In this document: positions 42,701 through 53,965 of the stretch, in pieces | Numbering within the stretch: the stretch's first letter is position 1 | Layout of the letters: each line of letters begins with the position of its first letter | Source of the DNA: Trichuris trichiura | Taxonomy: Eukaryota; Nematoda; Enoplea; Trichinellida; Trichuridae | NCBI GenBank assembly: GCA_037903355.1 | Contig: JBAJFE010000038.1 | Span: 1,798,001 to 1,862,000, forward strand | Length of the DNA stretch: 64,000 nt | Reading direction: 5' to 3' | The notes under the pieces: model-generated | What the model saw: the letters and a program-made list of their open reading frames with translations, nothing else | Databases searched by the model: none | What the model was told of the DNA's origin: nothing | Translations under genes and position numbers: made by a program

Positions 42701-44934
42701 ATTCCCAGCGCTGAACCAAATGTTTACCAATTGTTTCTCTTTTCTTCGGTTTTACTACATTATTTATCTTATGTTTCCACTTTTTATAACGCTGATGAAT
42801 TTATAATAGTTTGCCTTACTTGTTACGTACGCTGCACATGTCAAACATATGGCTTTCACAAATGATATTTCAAAAAATAATTAAGTATTCCTTGGTAAAT
42901 GATCATTTTGAACTGTCGTAATTCTTGTACAACTTCTGTGTTGTTATTATTGCATACAAGTTTATGCTGGCGTTTAAAATTTCGTGTTTTGCTTTTGTTA
43001 AGCTACTTCATTACCTTGAATTCATAAATGTGGTTAGCCGCTGAACTATTTGTATTCACGTCGTATGTTTCTACTTTTTGCTAATAGAAATATTCTGCAA
43101 TAGTTCCTATTAAAGAGCCCAATTAGATATCATGTGTAGCCCTCGTGACAACGTAAGTGTGACCCGTATAGCTCTCAGAAGATCCTCAGTTTAACATACC
43201 TAACCTAGGCTATATTTTGTCGCGCATTTGGACGCGTGACTCATTTCACTGGATCGATATCGCACATCTTTCTAAAATGACATGATTTCCTTTGTTATTT
43301 TCATTGCCTCTAATCGGAAGACATCATTTGCAGTATTATTTAATTACTGAGCACGCAACAAGCCTTTCAATAACCTGATTATGGTCCTTCGCTCATTTTA
43401 TGAGCAAGTGCAAGTTCATTCGCTACACGTGGTTCTCTTTTCTAATAGCAAGCATTGGCAACCAGCTAAATGAACAAGCTATGTTGAGCTCGAAAAGTCA
43501 GGCACTGTCTGTCTTTGAAAGTTAAATGACCTGTGTAATACCAGCTTTATCTTGCACCGCGGAAACTCTGCAGCGGTCCAGATTCTAAAGCTTTCTGACA
43601 ATTCAAAATGTCTGACTAAGAATTGAACTGTGTAGCTTTTAAAGTAGTAAAAATTTATTTTGAGTCTGTTGCGACTTCCAGTAAGCAGTGCCTACATTGC
43701 AGCTACGCTGTCTTCTACATAAAGGAACAATTCTGATAGTCCGAAATCATGAAATGTGGGTACCATAGTAAGATATTGATGTCAAACAGCTTATCCCACC
43801 ATTACCTGTTCATCAAACATGAACCTTTGCGTTTTACCCTCCTTGGCAATCGAAAAGCAGTTGGAGCCTCAGTCGCCCTACTGCTATTATTTGTAAAGTA
43901 GCGCAAGAAAGGCTGACATCTTTTCACTTGCAAATATTCAACAACAGATCCATCTTCTTACTATATTTATTGAAGTACAGAATGCTGAAAGCACTTGCAT
44001 ATTAGTAAATTACTAATATTTTGATTCGTCTGGATTTATTCATTTGCTAATGAACTGAGCACTGTATAAGTGCATATATACTATGGCTCCGCTTTTTTCT
44101 TAGAATCCAAATTAGTTCCTACTGGCAGCGTACGTTCCGTACACACTGCACTAGTTAAGTCCATTTTTTGCACTCTGAACTTGCTTAGCAAGCGGGTAAG
44201 TAGGAACGGTGAAAAAAGGCATACATAGCTGCTAATGTAAAAAAAATAAGGCAGAATTTTTTATTCGCATAAGCACGGACCAGCCTTGCCACGAATTATC
44301 GAACCAATCAGAGTGTTAAAGCCCTAAACTGTTACTTTAAAAATTAGCAAGCTCATACGCAAACGTCCCTATGAAATGTGAAAAGTGAAAGAATTTTAAG
44401 GACTAAGCGAAAAATTTGTTTCAGATTGCAGAATCATTGTAACAGATTGTTTGATGTTGCACTTGAATCTTTTTCATTCGCTGTTACACTTTGAAGCAAA
44501 TTGAGCATCAGCGAAATCAGGAATTTCTAAGGCTGAATGGGGATGAATGAACTCGCGAACGCTCAAGTTCCTTTGCAACTATAATACCTCAATATTCTTT
44601 CAACCATAAGTTCAAACAGTGATCGGTTTAGCTGTTCACGTGCAAATACCAAGAAACGAAAAGTGTTACCAACTAACGTTTGTCCGATTGGAATCATTTC
44701 TAACTGCAGTATCTAAGTCCTGAAGAAGTTAATTTTGCCAAAGCTGTTTTACTGAAGCACAGCGGGGCGCACAGAAGCCCTGGGAAACCGCTATGAGAAG
44801 GCTCTCTTAACGAACGTGTATTTACTGCATTATTCTCTATGCTTAGTCGTGTTCCTGTGGATACACATGAGTTATAAATAGGAAATGAATGCAGCAAACA
44901 CGCGTGCATGTTCAGTCTTGTCAGTTTTGCGCTC
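39738..44934. other. 5.2 kb without a supportable gene
   Basis: Contains presumptive PKC promoter and 5' UTR sequence at its left end. ORFs at 40838-41152 (plus, no ATG start, Ser/Arg-rich), 41379-41904 (minus) and 42392-42625 (minus, ATG start, a possible membrane segment WFFIHLVWLLWLI) are unrecognised and isolated. The part from 42.7 to 44.7 kb is AT-rich and seems non-coding. Confidence 0.3.
42392..42625 (-). CDS. Hypothetical small ORF with one possible membrane segment
   Basis: A 77-codon frame with a true ATG (CGGATGGCC), MAASTETSARVTQQAFLRKQ, and a hydrophobic stretch WFFIHLVWLLWLI. There are no visible partner exons and no family match. It could be chance. Confidence 0.15.
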   Translation of the reverse strand: MAASTETSARVTQQAFLRKQKARLDWFFIHLVWLLWLIKEHIRLLHAFGKTSFLPSDASEGSQTFYSSSILECHLKT

Positions 44935-45050
44935 CTAACATCATACTGTAGGTTTTCCGCCCACCCTATTCCATCCTTACCTAATTGTAAGTTTAAAAAT
45001 AACGTTTGCATTTTGACGAAGACTTGAATAAGGTTAAAATAGGACGACCA
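44935..45050 (+). repeat. Dispersed repeat family D, partial copy
   Basis: GCTCCTAACATCATACTGTA, then CCACCCTATTCCATCC, corresponds to the family D start at 24230. Confidence 0.5.
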
Positions 45051-45459
45051 CATGCTTCCACATAGTGACGTAACTGACAGGCCGCATACTTTTCTGAAAG
45101 GAACCTGCATTCTTCAAACGATAAGGCGCGAATCCAGCAAAATCAAAATACTTGACCATGATTTGGGAGAAGACATTAATCACATCTGAAGACCACATGT
45201 GTAGGCTTTGATGTTGCCTTGCTGACATCCAAAATTGAGTTTTGCATGCATCCATCTAACGCCTCAAAAATAGGGACAGGCAGTCCCTTGAAATGGTGTA
45301 AACAAGTCACTTGCATGACTAATTTAAAATTTAGCCTGAACAGAATGTTTTCCCCATGTCTGAACGGGAATAAATTACCCATCAGCCATACAAGCACGTA
45401 TTCAACTTGTTTCGATTCTTACATGAATTAAGTTTCTTGTAGATCCTAAACTTTTTTAG

Positions 45460-47262
45460 GTACCGTGCTTCCCCTATAATAACATCTGGTTTTATATTTA
45501 TTTTCCCTTTGAAAAACATGGCGGGGCTTCTTTTCTGGGAGGGTATATTATGTTTTCAGGTACCACATTGTACGTTTGTTCATTTATTTATGTGCTGAAG
45601 CCCATACGAAGCGTAAATGTAAAGAAAGAAAAATATCGGAACACTTAGAAGAAAAACCATGAATGTAAGGCTGGAAAAATGTTCAAATAGCTACGTTTAT
45701 TCCAACGTGTCATCATTTTCTGAGATGTCTTCATAAACCTCCAAATTCTGAATTCTGGCCTGGATTTCATGCGACTCCAATTCTTGCAGGACCATTGAGC
45801 CCAGCCTCTCATGTCTTGCAATAGAGCTCTCCTTAAACGAACATTCTTTGCCCAAGTAGCCTTCCCGTAGAGCATTGGCAACACAGCTGTCAATGATTTT
45901 GTCTCTTCACCCAAGTCACACCTTCTTGCAACCTGAGCCTCATAAAGTTTCCACGCAGATTTTTCTCCATTTCATTTTCAATGTAGTAATCGATTTCACT
46001 GCGCAAATTGCCTTTGAATGGCTTGTTTATTCCAATATCAAGAGTCTGGAGGTATGCAGTCTTTCCAGCGGGAATCATTACCTGAACTATTCTTCTCTCT
46101 AAAAGAAAGTTCTTCATCTCTTTAGAGCAATGTATACCGGCTGAATCCCAGGCTATCATTCCTGTTTGGCCACCTCGCAAAATAAGTGGCAGCATCAAAT
46201 CGACCGACTTCCTTATAGCTGACTGCGTCCACCAGGTTTTTTCCGTTTGAAGAACATAAATACCTGAAACACGCTCAATACCAGTAGAAGGAATGTAGAT
46301 TAACGAGGCTCCCCTAAGCTCAATTGTTGTTTGAAATCTTTGGCCCATAAACACTGCAGTTTCATCCATACCAATCATGTGGGACAGTCGGTACTTAGAA
46401 AAATCGATTCTGTCAACAAAAGACTTGAATGCGAATGCACGTTTAATAACTTCATTATCTTCAAGCTTGAACAATGTTGTCGATCTCCTTAGTGACACTT
46501 TATGTCGCCGAAGGAAGCTAACTACTCGGTGCTGTGACGCTTTGAATTTTTCTGTGGGTATCTCCAGGCACGATGCCATTGCAAGGGCAAATGCCTGAAC
46601 ATCCGATTGCGCACAATGAAAGCCTGTGCTCTCCTATCAGCAATTCATTCAGAAATGTTCTCAAGCTTAGGAAATAATGATTGCTGACTTGACCCACACT
46701 TACGCCTCTTTGCGTGTCCCTCGTCCGTCTTTTGACGGAGTTTATCGTACTGTGCTCGCCATTTTCGAACTATTCGGGGATCGAGGCTTTTCTCTTTACA
46801 TCGAACCGTCAGATGCTTGCGTTGGGATTCCTCCACGATTGAGTTCTTGTACTCGACACTATAGCTCTTCTGTTTTGCCGGCATCTTGCCTGAGAGTGAA
46901 AATATTCTTTTTTTTGCAAACAAAGTTGCACTTCTGCATTAACCTGTTGCACAGAAAATTGCAAAAATTACTAGGAGAATTCGTTCGAACTTATTGCGTC
47001 AAAGATCACTACAAATGCAGACGTACCAAAGCACTTTACTCGTAAACTCTACAGAACAGTATTTAACCATACACAAGCTGTATATTTTGGGATACGATAA
47101 GCCCGTCACGTTTTCCTACGGACTTGCTAAATATGCCTCTCTGGCGGACGATCGCAACTGGGCTTTATTTTCAGGGTTTGGCTTAAATTAACGAGCACCC
47201 TACAAGTAGTGCTAGGACGTTTTTTCAGGAACGGTCTTCTTATAGGGGAAACACGGTATTAT
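45460..47262 (-). mobile_element. pogo/Tigger-like DNA transposon
   Basis: The ends are inverted: TACCGTGCTTCCCCTATAA at about 45461 on the plus strand, and TACCGTGTTTCCCCTATAA read in from 47260 on the minus strand. The length of about 1.8 kb fits a small pogo-class element. The transposase is on the minus strand. Confidence 0.7.
45645..46923 (-). pseudogene. Decayed pogo/Tigger transposase
   Basis: Three consecutive minus-strand frames make up the protein. First (46923-46645) is an HTH start, KSYSVEYKNSIVEESQRKHL. Then (46579-45890) comes the DDE core with IGMDETAVFM, IAWDSAGIHC and QTLDIGINKPFK, which carry the three catalytic Asp positions expected in DDE_1 transposases. The third (45914-45645) is a C-terminal tail also seen at 1009-1145. 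The frame changes and a stop after the HTH show that it is no longer functional. Confidence 0.75.
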
Positions 47263-47574
47263 TGTCTTTATTCTTTCAGCCCTACAAATTTCAAAGAAGA
47301 TGTTATCTTAACCAAGAGACTTTCTTGACGACAAGTTAGTTCGAGCGTCAGAAGTAGCGTAGAGGCTGTAGTTTAGTGGAACGGAGTTGCGCACCCATTC
47401 TAACAGTTCAACAGGACCGAAAGAATGAATATTTGAGATGGCGCTCCGGAAAGTTCCCAAACTCGCACTTAAGTTCGATTCAGCTGAAATATCGGTAATT
47501 ATTTACTACTTAATAGCAATGCGAAGTGTGTGCCGTTGCAATGCACGCACACGTCCTTCTACAACGGAAAATTA

Positions 47575-47815
47575 ATGTTGTAAATTTATATGCACAGCAC
47601 CCAAAGTTCGGTTAGGAGCTCTATTTTACTGTCAGCACACGTTTAACTAACAAGCACAGGAATTCAGTGAAAGCATAACCTAGCGAGCAGAGACGAGAAC
47701 GAGAGCCAAAAGCAAACAACGAGTCAGAAGAAGATGCAAGTGCTGAGCACTCGTCTTGCATTACAACCAGCAAGGCTCAACCACAAAGTCATAGCCTATC
47801 CTTTTCTAACAATTA
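47575..47815 (-). repeat. Dispersed repeat, copy 2 (pair with 9053-9268)
   Basis: It is the reverse complement of the 9053-9268 unit with moderate divergence. It includes AAACAACGAGTCAGAAGAAG and GCAAGTGCTGAGCACTCGTC. Confidence 0.55.
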
Positions 47816-47898
47816 GTCTTATGTAAGAGATTTCTACACTGTTTTGCTTACACTTTCAAAACACTGAACCAAGCATAAAACAGGAATGCTTGAACTAT

Positions 47899-48066
47899 TA
47901 GTAGATCTTCAGATTCACGGGTTTGGCCTGTTGGATGTATCTGTAAGTAAACTTCAAAATGCCCTACCAACGGATGGATGAGCTCATCCATCCGTTGGTA
48001 GGGCATTTTGAAGTTTACTTACAGATACATCCAACAGGCCAAACCCGTGAATCTGAAGATCTACTA
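47899..48066. repeat. Perfect 168-bp palindrome with no spacer (family C)
   Basis: The 84-bp left arm is the exact reverse complement of the right arm, meeting at GATGAG/CTCATC (47982/47983). The arm sequence (CCGTTGGTAGGGCATTTT, AACAGGCCAAACCCGTGAA) belongs to family C, whose right-hand continuation (to about 48170) also matches 13790-13890. Confidence 0.9.
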
Positions 48067-48456
48067 TGAAACTATTCAAGCCTGTTAAAAGACATCCTGT
48101 CTTTCGAAATGCTTGAACTGAAGCAAAATGGCGGCAGTGTCTATCGAACTGGTGGTATTCAGGTGAGCTGTAGAATGTTAGAACGGTGTAATCGCGAGTC
48201 AAGTTCTGTCACAAATGAAATACGATTTTTAGGTTTTTTTTAACATGTCTTTTTTCTTTCTTCCTTGCTAACGGGTGCGTTACTCAGAATGACAATTTTC
48301 TTTGCGGCTCTGCAACCCTGTAAGACACAAGAACAAGAATCGCTTTACTGACTCAGCTCAAACTGAGTAATGAGTAATTCGTGTGTGACTTCTGGTTAAA
48401 TAGCGATATACGGTAATTGTGTGCTCAGGTTCAATTGTCAAACATGCACCCTTCAA

Positions 48457-48640
48457 ACCCGTTCGTTAAATTAACGGTTATTTCTGAACGTCACCTCACG
48501 GTGTTTTCGAGCTTGCTAACATGATGACCGACCCGACAGGTGGCACACATAGCGCTGATGACAGATCCCGGTGAGGTCCGAAACTCCGCGAGGTGACGTT
48601 TAGAAATAAACGTTAATTTAACGAACGGGTTCCGAAGCCG
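48457..48640 (+). repeat. Family B foldback with hammerhead-like core
   Basis: The inverted arms are 48457-48498 (AACCCGTTCGTTAAATTAAC) and 48590-48631 (GTTAATTTAACGAACGGGTT), with AACGTCACCTC/GAGGTGACGTT inside. The middle carries GGCTTGCTAACATG-type family B sequence and the core. A shortened member of the family at 30593 and 51048. Confidence 0.65.
48549..48596 (+). ncRNA. Hammerhead-ribozyme-like core in family B foldback
   Basis: CTGATGA is at 48555-48561, stem II GATC/GGTC (with a G-U pair) follows, and GAAA is at 48580-48583. CTCCGCGAG follows as a short stem III hairpin. Confidence 0.5.
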
Positions 48641-48803
48641 CAAAAAAAATTTTACTCTGAACATAATGTCTTGGATAATTTTCCTCTGACCTGACATTAG
48701 ATTCTAAAATGACATCTCCTATGCTTGAAAATCACTTTTTAAGCAGCGAAGTACTGTGCCTACGATATCAATAGTTTGTTCGCTGTGGTTTAGTGCATCA
48801 GTG

Positions 48804-50349
48804 ATGGTTTCATGTGATTCAGGCTCCGATCCTGGTAAGGATCTTGTGGAAACCTTACGGCGCATTGGCAAGTCGCCCGCTGCAGAGCAAATTTTAGTTG
48901 GCGGTGGATCTGGATGGTAAACCATGTAATAGTGGCTGCGTTGCAAATTATTCTGTACGCTCTCAATAGGGCCGCCGGTTTTGTATTCGTTAAGTTTGGA
49001 AGATATGCCGCTGTAGCAATTGGAACTACGGTTCTTATTCTCCAGGTCAGTTGTTACTCTGAACTTCTTCGAATATCGCAATCAAATAATTATGTCAATA
49101 TCTAAGAACATCTAAGGTAATCAACAACGATAATTATATTGTTGTTGATTACATTAGATGCTCTTCTTGTTACACACAGTTGTACATATCCCTCAGATCG
49201 TTACTTAATAATAGTACAGCTTTATAACCAGATTATCAGGTAATCCGTATAAACCGTCGCTTCGCAAATGAACGTTCTAATCACTTGAACTGCTGTCTGA
49301 TGATTTTGACTTATTTTTACTTTAAAGAGTTATTATGCACTTTTTTTCTGCTGTTATGCATTTCGAAAGACGGAATTGTTCCCTATTTTTTCTAACAATT
49401 TGACCATCCATTCGTTGGTAGGGCATTTTCAAATTTATTTACAGATACAACAAACAGGGCAAACCCGTGAACCAAAAGACCAACTATTATGCATTTGCAA
49501 AATTTCTAGTCGCCTCGCGAGAAAGTAATTTCAGTGTGACCACTTTTTTCGTCCTGACATCGAGTTACGGTTCAGTCAGAATGATCTGCCGCTTCCGTTG
49601 CCCTATACTAGTTGCCGTAGATTTCAACTTTGTATTTAATTCATTGCGCACAGGGTTGTTTTTTACTCTGAATCCGTTTACCGAATAAAAAGTTTGTCGC
49701 TTTTCCAAAAATTTTGCAAATATTCGTTAACCCGGGTAGAAACCATTTTTTCAAACGGCTTCGGAATTAGTAGCTCACTCGGAATTCAATCATTCAGTAC
49801 TGAAGTTTCGTGCGCATGTTTTTATTATGGAGAAGTACACAACGTTTATCTTCACTTACCAATAAACCGCCCTTCGAAGCTTTTCATACTCCGTTGCCAA
49901 CGATAACAATAACAGTACCCATGTGCTTGTACGGTACGCTTTGTACGCTTTCGTAATAAAAACACGCACATGAACTTCAAAAACAGCGTTAAAAAGTCAT
50001 TTGTTCTAATGTATTGAAATTGTGCATGGCCAGTAGACAACTATTCTTGAGTTGAATATATTTCGTATTTCTATTAATCGATAATTTTTTCTTAGATTGC
50101 AGTACACAGGCGTTATGTGACTATTGACTGGAAAAATTTGGAGGGAACATCACAAGCGGCGCAAGAACGTCTTGACAGAGTACTGCATGGAGAAGCAAGC
50201 TCGATGATGTTATCCGTACCTATGTCCCTACAAACGTTGTTTTCATTAAGTATATTTTAATATTTTAGGCAAAGCATTTCTTTAAAAACAATGCTTACTT
50301 TGTTATCGCCTTTTCCGCAGGATTCTTAATCGGTTTAGGAACTGGCTAA
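48804..50349 (+). CDS. FUN14-domain protein (FUNDC1/2-like)
   Basis: Exons 48804-48916, 48970-49045, 50096-50215 and 50269-50349 join in phase. The protein has QILVGGGSGW, AAGFVFVKFGRYAAVAIGTT and VLILQ (the first FUN14 membrane segment with its Gly-rich start), VTIDWKNLE, and a C-terminal hydrophobic segment FVIAFSAGFLIGLGTG before TAA. FUN14 proteins sit in the mitochondrial outer membrane; FUNDC1 is a hypoxia-responsive mitophagy receptor (known family). The frame is open upstream to 48729, so an extra 5' exon is possible. With the ATG at 48804 I see no LC3-interacting YxxL motif before the first membrane segment. Intron 2 is 1.05 kb and contains repeats. Confidence 0.85.
49405..49500 (+). 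repeat. Family C fragment in FUNDC intron
   Basis: CGTTGGTAGGGCATTTTC, then ACAGATACAACAAACAGGGC and AAACCCGTGAA, matches the right arm at 47993-48064. Confidence 0.6.
49760..49870 (+). repeat. Duplicated segment, copy 1 (copy 2 at 50845-50950)
   Basis: TTAGTACTGAAG-type sequence, GCATGTTTTTAT and ACGTTTAT, then TTCACTTACCAATAAAC, are shared with 50845-50950. Short duplicated intronic/3'-flank sequence of unknown origin. Confidence 0.5.
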
Positions 50350-50844
50350 GAAAGTTGACGACTGAAGGTTTACATGGAAGAGTTGTGGCAGCTGCTGCGT
50401 TTCATGTTCGAGAAATAGTGTATTGTATCTGTTTGGTAGTAGTAGCTTCGAAGATACGGCAATATCTTAAACGTTTCTCTTCGCGCACGATTGTCAGCAT
50501 TCAGTAAAAGTGCGAAACGTCAGTCCCTTTATGGTGAACATTTTTGAATTTAGCGAAGACAACACGAACGTCATGCGTTAACATTTTGCAAGGAAAATAC
50601 GAACTCATAAATGTGTTACCGTTAAGTAGTGAAAGGTAACAAGCAGTGTTGGAGATGGAGTTCATGCATGAGAAATAGAACGAACTTATCTTCCTTTAGT
50701 TAGCACTTTTCCCGAACAGTTTTATGCCATGCTTTTTGAAGTATACGAAAGTTCCCGATAATTTCATTAACTAAGTATTAAGTGAACATTGACTTTCATG
50801 ATCTGGAAATTTTGCCCTGTATGCATAGTTTATCAGTTAGTTCG

Positions 50845-50950
50845 GCATTAGTAGTTCATTCGTTATTTAGTCATTTAGTACTGAAGTTCCATGTGCATGT
50901 TTTTATCAAGGAAAAGTAGAAAACGTTTATTTTCACTTACCAATAAACGG
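50845..50950 (+). repeat. Duplicated segment, copy 2
   Basis: Matches 49760-49870; both end in TTCACTTACCAATAAAC. It lies in the 3' flank of the FUN14 gene. Confidence 0.5.
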
Positions 50951-51047
50951 GAAGGTAAAGATAAAGACCCGGGAAAGATGACAGTTCAAAACCTGTCTGT
51001 TTAAAACAGATGAGTATATATCAGCTCGTTGTAGTTCATTGTTAGTG

Positions 51048-51310
51048 TTACCGCCGTCGTGGAAGGTCGGTTGGGTGCTCGCAGCAGTCTCACTGACTAC
51101 GTGGAACCAAAGTTCGACGGCTCAAGATAGAGCTGACGGTTGAGATCTCCGCCAAGGCCGATCAGATGGAGTGGCTTGCTAAGATGATGACCGACCCGGC
51201 TGGGGGCACACATAGCGCTGATGACTGGCCCCGGCGAGGCCGGGAAGCCCCGCGATTGACTTTTATGTAATAAACGTTAATTTAACTAACCGGTTGCCAA
51301 ACCGCAAAAA
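51048..51310 (+). repeat. Family B repeat with degenerate hammerhead-like core
   Basis: Long match to 30593-30860 (GGAAGGTCGGTTGGGTGCTC, AGAGCTGACGG, ATGGAGTGGCTTGCTAA). CTGATGA at 51218-51224 and stem II GGCC/GGCC remain, but GAAA is now GAAG (51244-51247), so this copy is predicted inactive. Confidence 0.6.
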
Positions 51311-51400
51311 TTTTTAAGTAGTTTATCAACTGTTTCATGTACTTCGATGGAGCCATTTACTGATTTTATGTTGTCTAGAGAAATGAGCGCAAAGAAAGTC

Positions 51401-51483
51401 TAGCACGGGTGGGGTTCGAACCCACGCGGACATTTGTCCATTAGATCTTAAGTCTAACGCCTTAACCACTCGGCCACCGTGCT
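51401..51483 (-). tRNA. tRNA-Leu (UAA)
   Basis: On the minus strand the acceptor AGCACGG pairs with CCGTGCT and the discriminator base is A. The D-arm has GGCCGAGTGGTTAAGGC. The anticodon stem TTAGA/TCTAA encloses the loop CTTAAGA with anticodon TAA. A long variable arm (TGGACAAATGTCC) marks a class II tRNA. The T-arm is GTGGG-TTCGAAC-CCCAC. There is no intron. All stems pair fully, so it looks functional. Confidence 0.93.
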
Positions 51484-51639
51484 TACATGGAGCACCGTAC
51501 GAGGGAAACCATTGCAGAAAGACGCAATCAACAGTAACCCACTCTGCTAACTTGCAGTATACGTTACTATTGAGCCAGCACATCTTGTCGTAGCATTGAG
51601 AATTACTATTCTCCCTGACTTACAACCTCACTTCGCACT

Positions 51640-51770
51640 CTGTAAGAGTGGCCAACTTACAGAGAGCAAACTAGTATTGCATCCATATAGCACGTTACGG
51701 CTAAAGCAGTCAACTTCCCACTTACGGATGATCGACGTATAGAGGTTGTCCTTGCGTTTGTTAACGCTGC
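51640..51770 (-). repeat. Fragment of the Tigger-like MITE
   Basis: CCAACTTACAGAGAGCAAAC and CGGCTAAAGCAGTCAACTT match the inverse of the interior of 52724-52963. Terminal repeats are missing. Confidence 0.5.
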
Positions 51771-52439
51771 GACGTGGTTATGACGTGAGATAATCTACTT
51801 TTTGCAAAAAAGACTACGCCTGTGGAGTATGCCGTTTTTTTTGTTACAGTTTTGTCTCGTCTTGTTTGTTCCTATTGTTACGAAACAAAAACGTACCTTC
51901 TACATGAAATACTACAGTCCCGTACCAGGACATTACGTTTTCGAAAATGAATACACCCTGCAGTTAATAGGAATTTCATTCCCTTTTGGTTCATCGAGCT
52001 TGAGATCACATTTGCAAATGTGAACGTTTATGTAGACAGTGCTACATAAAAATTTTCTTCACCTGAATCATGCAAGTCTGCCACAAAAACCTCTCTGCAG
52101 CATCTGAAAGTTCTGTTTTATTAGATGTTCTTCATCCCGCGAGCTCAGTTTCATTTGCTAGTTTTCCCGTTTCACGGATGCCACCTGTTATCGCGCCACC
52201 AGCAGTTCCACAATCTGTTTTATTGTATCTCTTTTGTAGCAACCGATCGGGCGTACGCTTTATTTCATCCAGTCGTTCTATTTTCCGTTATCGTTCATAG
52301 CTTTTTCCCTTGCCGTATATCCGTATTGCCGCATTACTGTTAACTACTTATTCATCTTTTACACTCAACTATTATAATTCTGTTCCTCTTTTCCCGTTCA
52401 TTTACGACAGACGGAGCCATTATCACTAGTTTGTCGGAT
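51771..52439. other. Intergenic, with a possible foldback-family remnant
   Basis: A tail-like CTACAGTCCCGTACC lies at about 51921. Otherwise no gene or repeat is supportable. Confidence 0.25.
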
Positions 52440-52670
52440 CATGTCTCTTAGCCTCCCCAACGCCTGAGAAATGCGAGTTTCTTTCTGACAAGCATGCGCT
52501 TAACTTGTTGTGCCTCCACTGAAGAGCGTGCCAGTCACCCTTTTTGCTCTTACTCAGATCTAAGCTAAAGTATACGCCTTATGTTTAGGCTTAGCCTTAG
52601 GTAAGGCCAAGACAAGATGGACGACAGATTTACAGAATGACGATGCGGCGCCTAGGAGACAAGATCCTGT
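52440..52670 (-). repeat. Dispersed repeat family D, inverted copy
   Basis: The reverse complement of the family D unit, with GCCTTATGTTTAGGCTTAGC and the GACTGGCACGCTC-type segment near 52530. Confidence 0.5.
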
Positions 52671-52723
52671 TTGGCTCTTCCTTTAGATGTTTCAAACCTA
52701 GACATCGTATTTGCTTTAATTTA

Positions 52724-52963
52724 CAGTGGAACCCCTGAAGTTGACCACCCCTATATTTCGACCGCCTCGCTAAGTTGATCGAACTTTTGGCCAGTTGATT
52801 TGTCCGCACGTTAATAAGCGCAAGGACAACCTCTATACCTCGACCTCCTCCGTAAGTGGGAAGTTGACCGCTTTAGCCGTAACGTGGTACATGGACGCAA
52901 TGCTAGTTTTCTCTCTGTAAGTTGACCAGTCTGTTGGGTGGTTAACTTATGGAGGTTCAACTG
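52724..52963. mobile_element. TA-flanked Tigger-like MITE, copy 3
   Basis: Ends CAGTGGAACCCC and GGAGGTTCAACTG, with TA on both sides (52722-52723, 52964-52965). 240 bp, non-coding. Confidence 0.75.
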
Positions 52964-53153
52964 TAATAATAGGAAAATAAATAAATACGCACATATTTGC
53001 ATTAGATAGTAACACCGACCGGTTTGCGGTTGTTTTATTGTTAGTCAAGCTCTCTTGTCTCTTACCTGGTTGGAACGTGCTAACCTTGTTCTAATTATAG
53101 TGCTAGCTATCACCTTTGTCAATAATAAGAACAGCAACAACAACTTCGACGTT

Positions 53154-53965
53154 ATGATAATCTCTAGCGCAGTGCGGCCCGTACTGGCCAATCGGTTGGT
53201 TTCGCTGGCATTCACAAGTTGTGCAGTTTGGTCAACAATGAGTTCTTCGAAGGAAACATCTTCAGTCTACGATTTCACCGTTAAGGACATCGATTCCAAT
53301 GATGTCTCCATGGAACGTTACAAGTTGGGAAATATTTCAACATTTATGCAAGTATCACTGATTCTCGTAGGGGACGAGTGCTCATCATTGTTAACGTGGC
53401 CACAGAATGCGGTTATACAAAGCGTAACTATGAACAGTTACAGCAGCTGTACGACCGTTATCAGAGCAAAGGTTTGAGCATTGCCGCGTTCCCGTGCAAT
53501 CAGTTTGGAAAACAGGCACGGCTAGGTATCGTTTATAAACGCCGCTAAAGTGTGCACTTTGCAGGAACCGAAGTGTGAACTCGAGATCAAGAAGTTTGCA
53601 ACGGAAACACACAAGGTAACATTCGACATGTACTCAAAAGTGGACGTCAACGGAAAAGACGCTCACCCGTTGTGGGTGTACTTGAAGGACAGGCAAGGTG
53701 GCACTTTGGGCAGGTGTGTAGATTCTCAGATACGTTCTGAAGAGATATGTACAGCTGGAAACTTTTAGTTTCGTTAAATGGAACTTCACGAAATTTTTGA
53801 TCGATCGATCAGGACAACCAGTGAAGCGTTTTGGTCCCAATGAAGATCCAGAAGTTAGCTTCAGTAGTTAGAAGCAGTTCAAGTTATTGATTTTTGTCTT
53901 GCATTAAGGCCATGGAAAAAGACATTGTTCACTTGTTGGGAGTCCCTACCAGTGGCGAACTGTAA
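53154..53965 (+). CDS. Glutathione peroxidase, cysteine form
   Basis: Exons 53154-53323, 53371-53515, 53565-53713, 53769-53853 and 53909-53965 join in phase. The ATG at 53154 gives a hydrophobic N-terminus ([13 protein letters not shown]), perhaps a signal peptide. The fold landmarks are [32 protein letters not shown] with Cys at the peroxidatic site, [10 protein letters not shown] (Gln), and [12 protein letters not shown] (Trp and Asn), so the catalytic tetrad is complete. Short loops fit the monomeric GPx4/phospholipid-hydroperoxide type. It would reduce lipid or hydrogen peroxides using glutathione or thioredoxin. Intron 2 (53516-53564) starts with GC instead of GT. Exon structure matches the next gene, showing a tandem duplication. 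Confidence 0.88.

Noticed and set aside
44700..45110. 136-codon minus ORF
   Set aside because: It runs through the family D repeat copy and has no recognisable domain.
47500..48500. CRISPR array or tandem-repeat array
   Set aside because: The only repeat here is a two-arm palindrome; there are no regular spacers and the genome is eukaryotic.
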